DNA of 64,000 bases from CAZWDL01 sp964632995 (GCA_964632995.1 CAZWDL010000018.1:1-64000), one strand, 5' to 3'. Shown: positions 18,869-27,793, numbered from the stretch's first letter. Program-made: numbers and translations. The notes: generated by a model not told the origin, from the sequence alone.

Positions 18869-21070
18869 ATGACAGTGATGTACAAAACTTTGCAGGAAGC
18901 ATTGCAATCGTATTTCGGTTTCGATACCTTCAAAGGAAATCAGGAAGAAATTATTACAAGTGTTCTAAACGGACAGGATACTTTCGTCATTATGCCGACG
19001 GGAGGAGGGAAATCGCTCTGCTATCAACTGCCGGCGCTGATGATGAACGGAACGGCGATTATCATATCGCCGCTGATCGCACTGATGAAGAACCAGGTAG
19101 ATTCGATCAGAGGATACGGCCGGAATGACGAAGTAGCTCATTTTTTAAATTCCTCGCTGACCAAAGCGCAAATGAAGCAGGTTAAGCAGGATATAACCGA
19201 CGGCAAGACAAAATTGCTGTTCATTGCACCGGAAACCCTTACCAAGGACGAAAATATCGAGTTTTTTCAACAGGTTAATGTTTCTTTTGTCGCCGTTGAC
19301 GAGGCGCATTGCATCTCGGAGTGGGGGCATGATTTTCGTCCGGAATACCGGCGTATTCGCGCCATGCTCGACGCTATAGGCAAAAACATTCCGGTCATCG
19401 GGCTGACGGCTACCGCGACGCCCAAAGTGCAGTCGGATATCGTGAAGAATCTCGATATGAAGGAAGAAAACACTTTCCTTTCTTCCTTTAACCGTTCGAA
19501 CCTGTACTACGAAGTGCGCCCGAAAGGCAAGAAAAGCCAGACGGTCAAACAGATCATCCAGATAATCAAGGGTATCCCGAATCAGTCGGGCATCATATAC
19601 GTACAGAGCCGGAAATCGGCCGAAGATATTGCTAAAGCCCTCGTGGTTAACGATATCAAAGCGGCGCCTTATCACGCAGGGCTCGACGCCAAAACGCGAA
19701 GTAAAACACAAGATGACTTTCTCATGGAGGAGGTCGATGTCATCGTAGCGACTATCGCTTTCGGTATGGGCATCGACAAACCCGATGTGCGCTTCGTCAT
19801 CCATTTCGATATTCCGAAGAGCATCGAAAATTACTACCAGGAAACAGGCCGCGCCGGCCGCGACGGACTGGAAGGCAGGTGCATCGCCTTTTACGCCTAC
19901 AAAGACATTCTCAAGCTGGAGAAGTTCTTGCGTGATAAGCCGGTCGCCGAACGCGAAATGAGCGCGCAGCTCATGCAGGAAGTGATGGCTTACGCCGAAA
20001 CGCCTACCTGCCGCCGCCGCTTTCTGCTTCATTATTTTGGGGAGAACTACAAAAACGACAACTGCGGGCGCTGTGATAACTGCCTGCATCCCAAAGAGAA
20101 GGTTGAAGTGAAGAAGGAAATGAGCCAGGCGCTCCAAATCGTTCTGGAACTGGATGAAAACTACAACATCAAAACCCTCGTCAATTTCACCCTCGGCAAG
20201 GAAACCAAAGAGCTGCTGGACTTCGGTTTTGACCAGAAACCGCTCTTCGGCGTAGGTAGCGAAAAGGACGAAAACTTCTGGAGCTCCGTTTTCCGTCAGG
20301 CATTGCTGCACAATATGCTTTACAAGGATATCGAGTCCTACGGCAAACTGAAAATGACGGATAAAGGACGCGCTTTTATCAAGCAACCCCACTCTTTACA
20401 GATTCCGCTCAATCACGACTACGACGAAGAGCCTCAGGATTACTACGTGGAAGGCGCCAACGGCAATGGGGCTGTTCTCGACGAGACCCTTATGCGCATG
20501 CTCAAAGACTTGCGCCGCCAGGAAGCCCGGCGCAAAGACGTGCCACCATTCGTCATCTTCCAGGACCCTTCCCTGGAAGATATGGCGACACAGTACCCCA
20601 TCAGCATGGAGGATATGGCGCAGATCACCGGCGTGAGTAAGGGTAAAGCTATGCGCTACGGCCGTCCTTTCATCAACCTGATCAAAGAATACGTTGAAGA
20701 AAACAACATCGAACGGCCTACCGATTTCGTCGTCAAACAAGTGGCGAATAAATCAAAGGTTAAAGTGAGTATTATACAGGCGATCGACCGGAAAATACCG
20801 CTGGAAGATGTCGCTTCCACCACTAACCTGTCGATGGAGGAATTACTCGTAGAGCTCAACGCCATCGTCAGCTCCGGCACTAAAGTGAATATCGACTACT
20901 ACATCGAGGAAACGGTCGATGAATACGCCCGGGAAGAAATCTACGATTACTTCATGGAAGCCGAAACCGACTCGACGGAAATCGCTTACCGCGAGCTGCA
21001 GGAGGAAGACATCACCATGGAGGAAATACAGCTTATGCGGATCAAGTTCCTCTCCGAAATGGCGAATTGA
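18869..21070 (+). CDS. recQ: ATP-dependent DNA helicase RecQ
   Basis: This 733-residue superfamily 2 helicase has Walker A MPTGGGKSLCYQL, DEAH box VDEAHCISEWGHDFRPEYR and motif III LTATATP. It also has motif VI QETGRAGRDG, the zinc-binding Cys cluster NDNCGRCDNC, an RQC/winged-helix region and an HRDC-like domain (about residues 545-610). A further acidic C-terminal extension (about 630-733) is longer than in Escherichia coli RecQ and typical of Bacteroidota forms. RecQ unwinds recombination and fork intermediates. aroQ follows on the same strand after 49 bases. Confidence 0.95.
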   Translation: MTVMYKTLQEALQSYFGFDTFKGNQEEIITSVLNGQDTFVIMPTGGGKSLCYQLPALMMNGTAIIISPLIALMKNQVDSIRGYGRNDEVAHFLNSSLTKAQMKQVKQDITDGKTKLLFIAPETLTKDENIEFFQQVNVSFVAVDEAHCISEWGHDFRPEYRRIRAMLDAIGKNIPVIGLTATATPKVQSDIVKNLDMKEENTFLSSFNRSNLYYEVRPKGKKSQTVKQIIQIIKGIPNQSGIIYVQSRKSAEDIAKALVVNDIKAAPYHAGLDAKTRSKTQDDFLMEEVDVIVATIAFGMGIDKPDVRFVIHFDIPKSIENYYQETGRAGRDGLEGRCIAFYAYKDILKLEKFLRDKPVAEREMSAQLMQEVMAYAETPTCRRRFLLHYFGENYKNDNCGRCDNCLHPKEKVEVKKEMSQALQIVLELDENYNIKTLVNFTLGKETKELLDFGFDQKPLFGVGSEKDENFWSSVFRQALLHNMLYKDIESYGKLKMTDKGRAFIKQPHSLQIPLNHDYDEEPQDYYVEGANGNGAVLDETLMRMLKDLRRQEARRKDVPPFVIFQDPSLEDMATQYPISMEDMAQITGVSKGKAMRYGRPFINLIKEYVEENNIERPTDFVVKQVANKSKVKVSIIQAIDRKIPLEDVASTTNLSMEELLVELNAIVSSGTKVNIDYYIEETVDEYAREEIYDYFMEAETDSTEIAYRELQEEDITMEEIQLMRIKFLSEMAN

Positions 21071-21119
21071 GTTCATGGTTCTACCTCCTCAACTTTGAAC
21101 CGCTCAACTTTTGATTAGA

Positions 21120-21539
21120 ATGCGTCTATTACTGCTCAACGGACCAAACCTCAACCTGCTCGGCAGGCGAGAGCCCGACGTGTACGGCGGGCAAAGCTTT
21201 GAAGCGTACCTGGAAACGCTGCGCCGGGATTTTTCCGGAGTGCAGCTGGATTATTTTCAGAGTAATTCAGAGGGAGTGATCATCGATAAACTGCAGGAGG
21301 CGGGCTTTGAGTATGACGGCATCGTGCTTAATGCCGGAGCCTATACCCACACATCCGTTGCTATTGCCGATGCGGTTAAAGCTATTATTACCCCTGTCAT
21401 CGAAGTGCATATTTCCAATATTCACGCCCGGGAGCCTTTCCGCCATCATTCTTACCTGGCCCCGTATTGCCGGGGCAGCATTGTCGGCCTGGGACTGCGG
21501 GGCTACGAGTTGGCTCTTGCCTTTTTTGTGAAAGGCTAG
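21120..21539 (+). CDS. aroQ: type II 3-dehydroquinate dehydratase
   Basis: The 139-residue enzyme starts MRLLLLNGPNLNLLGRREP. It shows the catalytic loop with Tyr (EPDVYG), FQSNSEGVIIDKLQ, GIVLNAGAYTHTSVAI and EVHISNIHAREPFRHHS, which contains the catalytic His. It dehydrates 3-dehydroquinate in the shikimate pathway, supplying aromatic amino acids. A TTG at 21111 in the same frame is a weaker start. A long perfect hairpin follows the stop. Confidence 0.95.
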   Translation: MRLLLLNGPNLNLLGRREPDVYGGQSFEAYLETLRRDFSGVQLDYFQSNSEGVIIDKLQEAGFEYDGIVLNAGAYTHTSVAIADAVKAIITPVIEVHISNIHAREPFRHHSYLAPYCRGSIVGLGLRGYELALAFFVKG

Positions 21540-21578
21540 TGGCTTCGGAACTAGCGCCTCAGGCATTAGGTCTCTATA

Positions 21579-21622
21579 AAAACCGAAAGGGATTCTTGTG
21601 CACAAGAATCCCTTTCGGTTTT
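21579..21622. terminator. perfect bidirectional terminator hairpin
   Basis: Twenty-two-base perfect arms lie at 21579-21600 and 21601-21622, beginning AAAACCGAAAGGG and ending CCCTTTCGGTTTT. It sits between aroQ (plus) and the DUF2267 gene (minus), with A-run and T-run flanks suiting termination in both directions. The adjacent 21536-21570 contains degenerate CTAGTG/ACTAG palindromic words. Confidence 0.85.
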
Positions 21623-21665
21623 CAGACAATTTGAATATGTCTGGGTGTTTATTGCTTTTTTGGGT

Positions 21666-22094
21666 TTAGGTCATCAGGGGCTGTACTTCTTCCGGCATCA
21701 TATTCAGAACATCCTTCATCTCTCCTTCGCTCACATGGCGTCTGAGTACGACAAATACTTTTTGAATGGCCTCTTCGGTCTGTTCAGGCGTATGCAGATC
21801 GCGTTGGTTGTTATTGGTGTTTTTCTTCTGAACATGTTCGATAAAAGCATCGCGATGGCGAATATTTTTGTCGCTGATCTTCCAGTTATCTACATATATG
21901 GCTTTAATCATCATAGGTAGTTGAGCAATAAAATGAAGGTTTTCTTCCGGGGTTATATTATCCCGAACCGTATGGATAACAGCGCGAAATACCCGGTAGG
22001 CCTGATCAGTATCTTCGGAGTACCCAAGTTCTTTGGCTACCTCCTGCATAAACTCATCTCCTTTCTGGACGTATCTTTCAAATGTAAATGCCAT
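21666..22094 (-). CDS. DUF2267 protein
   Basis: This 142-residue helical protein has the DUF2267 pattern: an N-terminal FMQEVAKELGYSEDTDQAYRVFRAV with the paired-helix repeat around TVRDNITPEENLHFIAQLP, then a second repeat with RHRDAFIEHVQKK and EVQPLM. DUF2267 proteins are small and soluble, and the domain's role is unsettled. No partner genes are adjacent. Confidence 0.85.
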   Translation of the reverse strand: MAFTFERYVQKGDEFMQEVAKELGYSEDTDQAYRVFRAVIHTVRDNITPEENLHFIAQLPMMIKAIYVDNWKISDKNIRHRDAFIEHVQKKNTNNNQRDLHTPEQTEEAIQKVFVVLRRHVSEGEMKDVLNMMPEEVQPLMT

Positions 22095-22315
22095 AATATT
22101 TGTTTTTTGATTAAGAAAGACAATATTGAAATTGATCTTTTCGCTTTGCTTCCATTATTTATCACAATTTAAGCACCTGTTGTTCAGTATAATATTGAGT
22201 TAATCGCGGCAGGGTAGGCGCTGGTTGAAAAGATATAGAGCGGAGCGCTAATTTTTCTCGCTGGTCGCTTGAAGTCAATAAATACCTTTAATTTTACAGT
22301 GCACCGGGTTAGACG

Positions 22316-23194
22316 ATGACAGAACAGCAGACGGTTGGTGTTCATTCTGTCCAAAACGAAATGCATACTAGAGAAAAAAACTACATGGCCTTTTTACAAT
22401 GGGCGCTGCCGCAGCTGGGCATGCGCTGGCGGGGGTATCAAAACGTCCACCGTCAGGTAGGAAAGCGATTGCGGCGCAGAGTGCAGGTGCTGGAGTTGGA
22501 TGGGCTTGCCGGTTACCGGGCTTATCTTGAAAATTACCCGGAAGAATGGAAGGAACTGGATGCGATGTGCCGCATCACGATTAGTCGTTTTTACCGGGAC
22601 TGGGCGCTTTTCGATGCGCTGCGCGATGTGTGGATGCCGAAGCTTGCCCAGCGGGCCCGCCGTCAGAGGCGCCCTTTCGCGATATGGTCGGCGGGTTGTG
22701 CCTCCGGGGAAGAACCCTACACCTTGAGTTTGATCGGTAAATTTGTATTGGAAACCACCTTTCCGGACCTTTCCTGGTCGGTCATTGCTACGGATGCGGA
22801 TCCGCATATGCTGGACCGCGCCCACCGCGCCTGTTATACTGGAAGCAGCTTTAAGGAATTGCCGCCCGAATGGATCGCCCGGGCATTCGCCCGTTGTGGG
22901 GAGGAGTATTGTCTGGATGAGGTGTACCGCCGTCCAGTCACTTTTCTGAACCGGGATATTCGCGAATCACCACCCAGCGGTCCTTTTGATCTGATTCTTT
23001 GCCGTTATCTGGTTGGAACTTACTACGAGCGATCTTTGCAAACCACTGTTTTTAGCCGGATGGCGGAAAAACTGCTTCCCGGCGGTCTGCTCGTTCTGGG
23101 AAACCAGGAGATCCTGCCGGAGGAACTCGGGGCGCTTCGCCCCCTGAATGAGGAACTAAAGATCTATCAAAAGGCCGACGAGGTGAACAGCTGA
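22316..23194 (+). CDS. orphan CheR-like methyltransferase, copy 1
   Basis: This 292-residue protein resembles CheR: an N-terminal helical domain (FLQWALPQLGMRWRGYQNV) with ITISRFYRDWALF, then an S-adenosylmethionine domain with WSAGCASGEEPYTLSL (motif I) and VIATDADPHMLDRAH. FDLILCRYLVGTYY replaces the usual CRNVLIYF. CheR methylates glutamates of chemoreceptors, but no chemotaxis genes are nearby and the catalytic surroundings differ, so the substrate is unknown. A second, interrupted copy lies at 24166-24978. ATG at 22361 is an alternative start. Confidence 0.82.
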   Translation: MTEQQTVGVHSVQNEMHTREKNYMAFLQWALPQLGMRWRGYQNVHRQVGKRLRRRVQVLELDGLAGYRAYLENYPEEWKELDAMCRITISRFYRDWALFDALRDVWMPKLAQRARRQRRPFAIWSAGCASGEEPYTLSLIGKFVLETTFPDLSWSVIATDADPHMLDRAHRACYTGSSFKELPPEWIARAFARCGEEYCLDEVYRRPVTFLNRDIRESPPSGPFDLILCRYLVGTYYERSLQTTVFSRMAEKLLPGGLLVLGNQEILPEELGALRPLNEELKIYQKADEVNS

Positions 23195-23219
23195 GCGATG
23201 GGGCTTCCCTCTTTCCCTT

Positions 23220-23939
23220 TCACTTGTATCCGGTATGGTAAACATCCCACCAGTTCTTCCGGCTGACAAAACCGATGAAGTAATAGTCTTTCAGGTCGGG
23301 CATGCGCAGTCCGAAGGGCCAGTAATCCCCGACGCGATGGGTGAAAGGAGGATATTTGAAATCGATTTCACGGCGGCGAATGCGGTCCAGGTAGTCGGTG
23401 GGGAAAAAATAAAGGGTGCCCTGGTCGATGATTTCGCGGATCCTGGTGGTGGTATGTTTGTCGTTGTCAATGTCGAGCCCGAGTTCCGTACTGGCAATGT
23501 CCCGTAAGGAGGCGGAACTCTCCATACCGTTAATGAATTCGTCAAGCATTTCACGTAGGGCAACCGGAAAGGAAGTGATGCCGTCGTATACCCGGGTGTG
23601 ATAGTCTACGTAATCATCCTGGATTTCCCATTTGATTTTTTCAAGCTGAAAAACTTCGCGGAAAATGCTGGACACGGAACGCTGAATGGGGGTCTGTGTT
23701 TTGAGCCGGTCCCAGAGCCAGCGGTGTGCCTTGTCGGTCAGTGGAAAGTGATCGAGTATATAACGAAGGGTGCGCACCTCGGTGGTCGTGATCATCCCGT
23801 TGTCCTTGGTTTCGGTAAAAAGCTGCCTGGCATCTTGTTGGGAAATCCTGCCGTCGCCCTGTCCCTGGATGAGCTCCTGTGCTTTTTCCAGGAGACTGCG
23901 GTCATACCGTTTGCCGTTGATGGTTTTGTAGTACGTCAT
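23220..23939 (-). CDS. hypothetical protein
   Basis: The 239-residue soluble protein was not recognised. The N-terminal 60 residues hold two loop-helix units, GQGDGRISQQDARQLF and KDNGMITTTEVRTLRY, that look like degenerate EF-hand pairs. The C-terminus is rich in aromatic residues (PPFTHRVGDYWPFGLRMP, FVSRKNWWDVYHTGYK). It lies on the opposite strand between two CheR-like paralogues, so the duplication did not place them strictly side by side. Confidence 0.6.
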   Translation of the reverse strand: MTYYKTINGKRYDRSLLEKAQELIQGQGDGRISQQDARQLFTETKDNGMITTTEVRTLRYILDHFPLTDKAHRWLWDRLKTQTPIQRSVSSIFREVFQLEKIKWEIQDDYVDYHTRVYDGITSFPVALREMLDEFINGMESSASLRDIASTELGLDIDNDKHTTTRIREIIDQGTLYFFPTDYLDRIRRREIDFKYPPFTHRVGDYWPFGLRMPDLKDYYFIGFVSRKNWWDVYHTGYK

Positions 23940-24165
23940 AATTGCTAAGGTTCGGCGGTTATAACTAAAGTCGTTTCATCTTCCGCGATGAGGCGAAGGG
24001 GATCAAATGGTGTAGTTAAGCTAGCTATATTTTTTTTCAATGCGGATGATTTTTGTCAACTATTCTACTGTGAAAAATCACTAATGCGGCATTTGATTTT
24101 GAATACAGAAAGCCTTGCCGCATTTTTGTACAGCACCTGTGTTTGAGAAGCAGAAAGAAGGATAT

Positions 24166-24978
24166 ATGGGAAAAGATGAGTGTATTACTTTTTTAAAATG
24201 GGCCCTGCCCCGTCTGCAGATGCAGTGGGACGGCTTCAGGAAGGTGCACAATCAGGTTTGTAAACGCATCTACCGGCGGATGGATGACCTGGGGCTGGAA
24301 AGCTATGAAGCTTACCGCGAATATCTGGAAGCCCGCGAAGAAGAGTGGGAAGAACTGGACAAACGCTGTATCATCACGATCAGCCGGTTTTACCGCGACT
24401 GGGCCGTCTTTGATGAGTTGAAAGACCATCTGCTGCCAGAACTTGCCGGGCAGGACCGCTCCGGCAACAGGCCCCTGCGTTGCTGGTCGGCGGGTTGTGC
24501 CTCGGGAGAGGAACCCTATACCCTGTCCTTGATCTTTAACTTCGCGCTGCAAGCATCTTTCCCGGATCTGGAATGGGAAATTACAGCCACCGACCTCGAC
24601 GAGCACATGCTTCACCGGGCCAGGCGGGCTTGCTATACAGAAAGTTCCTTCAAAAACCTTCCCGAAGAGTGGGTGGAAGAGGCCTTCGAACAGGAAAATG
24701 CAACGTACTGTTTGCGCAAGCGATTCAAGCAGGGGGTTGAGTTTGTTCAGCAGGACATTCGCGAAGAGCAGCCGGAAGGCCCCTTCGATCTCATCCTATG
24801 CCGGTAACTGGTCGGCACCTATTACCAGCGGACCTTGCAAACCGAGCTCTACCGTAAACTGGCCGGGCTTTTGGTCCCGGACGGCCTGCTCGTACTAGGC
24901 AGCCACGAAGCAGTGCCGGAAGAAGTGGAAAGATTACAGCTTATCGATAAAGGGAAGCAGATCTACCGGAAGGGGTGA
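24166..24978 (+). pseudogene. orphan CheR-like methyltransferase, copy 2, interrupted by TAA
   Basis: It is a paralogue of 22316-23194 along its whole length (FLKWALPRLQMQWDGFRKVHN, TISRFYRDWAVF, WSAGCASGEEPYTLSL, ITATDLDEHMLHRAR). At 24805-24807 a TAA follows FDLILCR, where copy 1 has TAT (Tyr). The frame then continues cleanly as LVGTYYQRTLQTELYRKLA to TGA at 24976-24978. The single T-to-A change therefore removes 57 C-terminal residues. Conservation on both sides means the mutation is recent, is an assembly error, or is read through. The chosen start is MGKDECITFL at 24166; the frame is open from ATG or GTG-like codons at 24115. Confidence 0.85.
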
Positions 24979-25044
24979 TGCTCGATGCTTACCTGGACAG
25001 GCTACGCCCTCTTCCCACTTCCGATTTCCGACTTCCGACTGCGA

Positions 25045-25113
25045 TGCCGGTCAAAAGCCCTGCCGAGCCGGCAGCAGCCGACAGCGAAGAGCCGACAGCC
25101 GCTTTGACCGGCA
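25045..25113. repeat. 11-bp inverted repeat with G+C-rich loop
   Basis: TGCCGGTCAAA (25045-25055) and TTTGACCGGCA (25103-25113) are perfect arms around a loop with GCCGACAGC-type direct words. It lies between the convergent CheR copy 2 and FKBP-TPR genes and may serve both as a terminator. Confidence 0.5.
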
Positions 25114-25173
25114 AGGCTTTGGCAACCGGCGGGATGGTTTTGCATAGCCAGGCTAATCCGGGTTGGATCAATC

Positions 25174-25929
25174 CTATTCCAACTTGCTCAGCATTTTCCG
25201 GGCGTTCTCATTTTTGGAATTGAGTCGCAGGGACTGCCGGTAGTGCTGTGCGGCCAGCATGTTGTTGCCCGCCTTGTGGTAGGCCTCTCCCAGCGAGTCG
25301 TGGGCGTTGAAGGAATTGGGGTGTGCCTGAGCGTTGTATTGGAGTATATCAATGGCATACTCGGTATGTCCCTTTTGCAGGAATAGGTAACCAAGCTGAT
25401 TGACCTCCCATTCTCCGAAGTAGACATCGGTGCTGCGCTGGGAGCGCAGATCCTGGAATTTTTCGTAAGCGGCATCGGCCCCGTCCGCCTTAAAGACTTC
25501 CGCGATAACCCGCGCCACATCCTGCTTGGGTGGAAGAATCTGTAATAATTCTACTTCCCAGGTGACCTCCTTTCCCGGCAGATCCATAGAGGCGCCGCCT
25601 TTAGAAGCCATTTTGAAATCTTCTATCGGGATGTGGAACCGGTATTTGCCGCCGGCCTGCATGACCGAGCAGGCCCGCTGGAAAGGCTTGGTCAGCTGGG
25701 GAACCAGCTGGTAATCCGGTACACCGATTGCGTAGGTGGAAACGAGCACCTTTCCATCCTCGGTGACCAGTTGGTTATGGGTAAGCGCACCATGGCGCTC
25801 TGTCAATTGCTGACCTTTTCCGGCCCGTAAGACTTCGTAGCGCCATCCACCGGGAGCGGTGGCCTGTTCGGTCTGAGAAAATACCGGTAATGCGATCAAC
25901 ATGAGTAGGCACAGGGGGGGTAGCCATTT
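25174..25929 (-). CDS. exported FKBP-like protein with TPR tail
   Basis: The 251-residue product has a signal peptide (LLMLIALPVFSQ), placing it in the periplasm. Residues about 30-130 resemble a divergent FKBP-type prolyl isomerase domain (LVPQLTKPFQRACSVMQ, AGGKYRFHIPIEDFKMA, WEVELLQILP). The C-terminal third has tetratricopeptide repeats (NSFNAHDSLGEAYHKAGNN, AAQHYRQSLRLNSKN). Start at 25929 is chosen because the signal peptide begins there. The isomerase residues are too divergent to be sure of activity. Confidence 0.68.
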   Translation of the reverse strand, partial: KWLPPLCLLMLIALPVFSQTEQATAPGGWRYEVLRAGKGQQLTERHGALTHNQLVTEDGKVLVSTYAIGVPDYQLVPQLTKPFQRACSVMQAGGKYRFHIPIEDFKMASKGGASMDLPGKEVTWEVELLQILPPKQDVARVIAEVFKADGADAAYEKFQDLRSQRSTDVYFGEWEVNQLGYLFLQKGHTEYAIDILQYNAQAHPNSFNAHDSLGEAYHKAGNNMLAAQHYRQSLRLNSKNENARKMLSKLE

Positions 25930-26351
25930 CATATTACAATGAGTTTTGATTAAGGAATTCGTCATTATATACCGCTGTCACAGGCAGCGGATACCTTCGG
26001 GTTAGAACCAATTTGTAGGGATTATAAAGACGAGGATGCCGGAAAGCGGCGGCGCCGCTTAAAGCATCTTCTTTAGAAACCGGGGCTGAGCTTTCCTCCG
26101 GAAAGTGTTCCGGAAGGATTTCAAGTAAAGAAAACGAAAGATTTGCGAAAATTCTTATATAAGGTAATAAAATGTTTTGTTAATTTTAATAGGATCAAGG
26201 GTAGAATGTCTTCCTTTTGCTCTAAGCTTCAGATAGCCACTTGATTACCTGGTAAGCCTTCATTTTTTTTCGTAATTTGCTTAAGGAACGGAAAAAGCTG
26301 CTGATTAGTATCGGAAAGAATTATTGGTAAAGAACATTTTAAACCTGGAAT
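25930..26351. other. divergent intergenic region
   Basis: The 422 bases between two divergent exported-protein genes contain a palindromic AAGCGGCGGCGCCGCTT near 26046 and CTTTCC/CGGAAAG words near 26090. An A+T-rich tract (26100-26300) probably holds promoters. No gene is seen. Confidence 0.4.
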
Positions 26352-27344
26352 ATGTCCAAAATTTACACTGCGCTCTTTGTTTTTTTTAGTTTGTTTGGCC
26401 CCTTACACGCTTTTCCTTCGCCCTATTCGATGTCAGAAACCGAATGTGTTTTACCGATGAAAGTCATCGATAAGCTGGTTGTTGTAGAAGCTACGGTAAA
26501 CGGCCTTGACGGTTATTTCTTGTTTGATACCGGTATAGGCGGATTGGCTTTAAATGAGCGCTACTTTGGTAACGAAGACAATCTGGAGAAGTTTTGCAAA
26601 GTGACGGACATCAATGGGAACCGTGAAAAAGTGGCGGGGTGTCTGGTGAGCGCTTTCCAGTGGGGAGGCGTACAGCGCGACAGCTTTAATGTCCCTCTGA
26701 TGGACCTTAGTCAGCTGGAAAAAATTATGGAATGTGAACTCCTCGGGCTGCTGGGATGGGAAGTATATCAGGATCTGGAAATCATCTTTGACTACGATGC
26801 CGAACGCATGACGCTGCGCAAATTGGATGCTGCGGGTACGCCGCTGAACAATAAATTGTTGCGTAGCCCCCGGCATGTGATCCCATTTGAAATGGAGCAG
26901 CATATTCCGGTATTGAAAGCCCGCATCGGCGAGCTGGTCATGCGTCTGGGCTGGGATACCGGGGCCTCCATCAATATTTTTAATAAAAAACTGCGTCGGC
27001 AATTACCCAAGGATGCCCGCAAACTGATGCGCATCCCCTACGGCGGGGTATTGTCGGACCGCAAGGCTCCTTTTATCGTGGTAGATGCGATCCACCTTGA
27101 TGATCAGTTTGCCGTAATGGGTTGGCGCATGGCGGCCACGAAGATAAAGCACTTTCAAAAAAGAGAAATAAATATCGACGGCCTGATCGGCGCCGATCTA
27201 TTTCGCTTCGGCAAGGTGGCTATAAACTACCGCCGGCAGGAAATTTCGGTCTGGATCAATGATAACGTATTCAGTCAGCGCTATCAGACGACGGAGAGAA
27301 CCGGCCCGACCGGAAAACCGGCCGCCGTCAGTTCGGAGAAGTAA
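26352..27344 (+). CDS. exported retropepsin-like aspartyl protease
   Basis: This 330-residue protein has a signal peptide (ALFVFFSLFGPLHAF) and two retropepsin-type motifs: FLFDTGIGGLALNERYF near residue 58 and RLGWDTGASINIFNKK near 200. Each Asp-Thr-Gly would supply one active-site aspartate, so a single chain could form a two-lobed protease. The length and duplicated architecture fit periplasmic or surface aspartyl protease-like proteins of Bacteroidota. The Arg/Thr/Pro-rich tail is unusual. Substrate unknown. Confidence 0.75.
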   Translation: MSKIYTALFVFFSLFGPLHAFPSPYSMSETECVLPMKVIDKLVVVEATVNGLDGYFLFDTGIGGLALNERYFGNEDNLEKFCKVTDINGNREKVAGCLVSAFQWGGVQRDSFNVPLMDLSQLEKIMECELLGLLGWEVYQDLEIIFDYDAERMTLRKLDAAGTPLNNKLLRSPRHVIPFEMEQHIPVLKARIGELVMRLGWDTGASINIFNKKLRRQLPKDARKLMRIPYGGVLSDRKAPFIVVDAIHLDDQFAVMGWRMAATKIKHFQKREINIDGLIGADLFRFGKVAINYRRQEISVWINDNVFSQRYQTTERTGPTGKPAAVSSEK

Positions 27345-27377
27345 GAACCAGTTGGATTGATTGTGGGCCGATTCTTG

Positions 27378-27546
27378 ACTAGTACACTGTGTATTAAGTT
27401 AGTTAGCATTTTGAAGAGGGGATTTTTTCCTCAATCGAGGCGCTGCGGAGCCTCGTAGCCTAAGCTACGAAGGCGAGCACGGAACGAAGAGTGAGGGAAA
27501 AAGAGCCCTTCAAAATGTTGAAAAATTTAGTACACAGTGTACTAGT
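27378..27546. mobile_element. 169-bp MITE-like element with perfect 16-bp terminal inverted repeats
   Basis: The left end ACTAGTACACTGTGTA (27378-27393) is the exact inverse of the right end TACACAGTGTACTAGT (27531-27546). Subterminal words CATTTTGAAG and CTTCAAAATG also pair. The centre holds a hairpin TCGTAG...CTACGA. It is too short to encode a transposase. The structure suits a non-autonomous transposon moved in trans; a structured transcript is the alternative. No clear target duplication beyond a shared CTAG is visible. Confidence 0.65.
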
Positions 27547-27585
27547 GCGCCGGAAACTAAATTCTTCACAGTTAATTCTGCTTCT
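27541..27585 (+). repeat. 45-bp direct repeat, copy 1
   Basis: It begins ACTAGTGCGCCGGAAACTAA and ends TCACAGTTAATTCTGCTTCT. Copy 2 at 27738-27782 differs at only a few positions. Copy 1's first six bases are shared with the right end of the 169-bp element. Confidence 0.7.
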
Positions 27586-27720
27586 TTTGGCGGTATCCTT
27601 CGTTGCTCGTCGGTCAGGTAACTCCGGCTATCTTTTGATTCAAGAGTAGGGCCCCTGCACCCCACTCTTGAATGGGCGCCTCGTCTACCACCAAAATAAC
27701 CTCGCCTAAACTATGACGAA

Positions 27721-27756
27721 CTTAGTTCCCGGCGCACTAGTGCGCCGGAAACTAAG
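27721..27756. repeat. 36-bp palindrome at the start of repeat copy 2
   Basis: CTTAGTTCCCGGCGCACT reads inversely as the following AGTGCGCCGGAAACTAAG with one mismatched pair and no loop. Its right half is the first part of the 45-bp repeat (27738-27782). It lies just past the end of the minus-strand gene at 27794, so it could act as its terminator, or it may be a recombination or transposase site. Confidence 0.7.
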
Positions 27757-27793
27757 CTCATCACAGTTAATTCTGCTTCTCCGGTTCTTCCTT

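Larger units (their letters stand above)
27345..27793. other. gene-free repeat cluster
   Basis: These 449 bases hold no gene but contain the 169-bp element at 27378-27546, two copies of a 45-bp direct repeat and a 36-bp palindrome. There is also an inverted pair ATTCAAGAGT (27639-27648) and ACTCTTGAAT (27663-27672). Confidence 0.6.

Noticed and set aside
19145..20392. 415-codon minus-strand frame opposite recQ
   Set aside because: It lies fully within recQ and has no protein-like motif.
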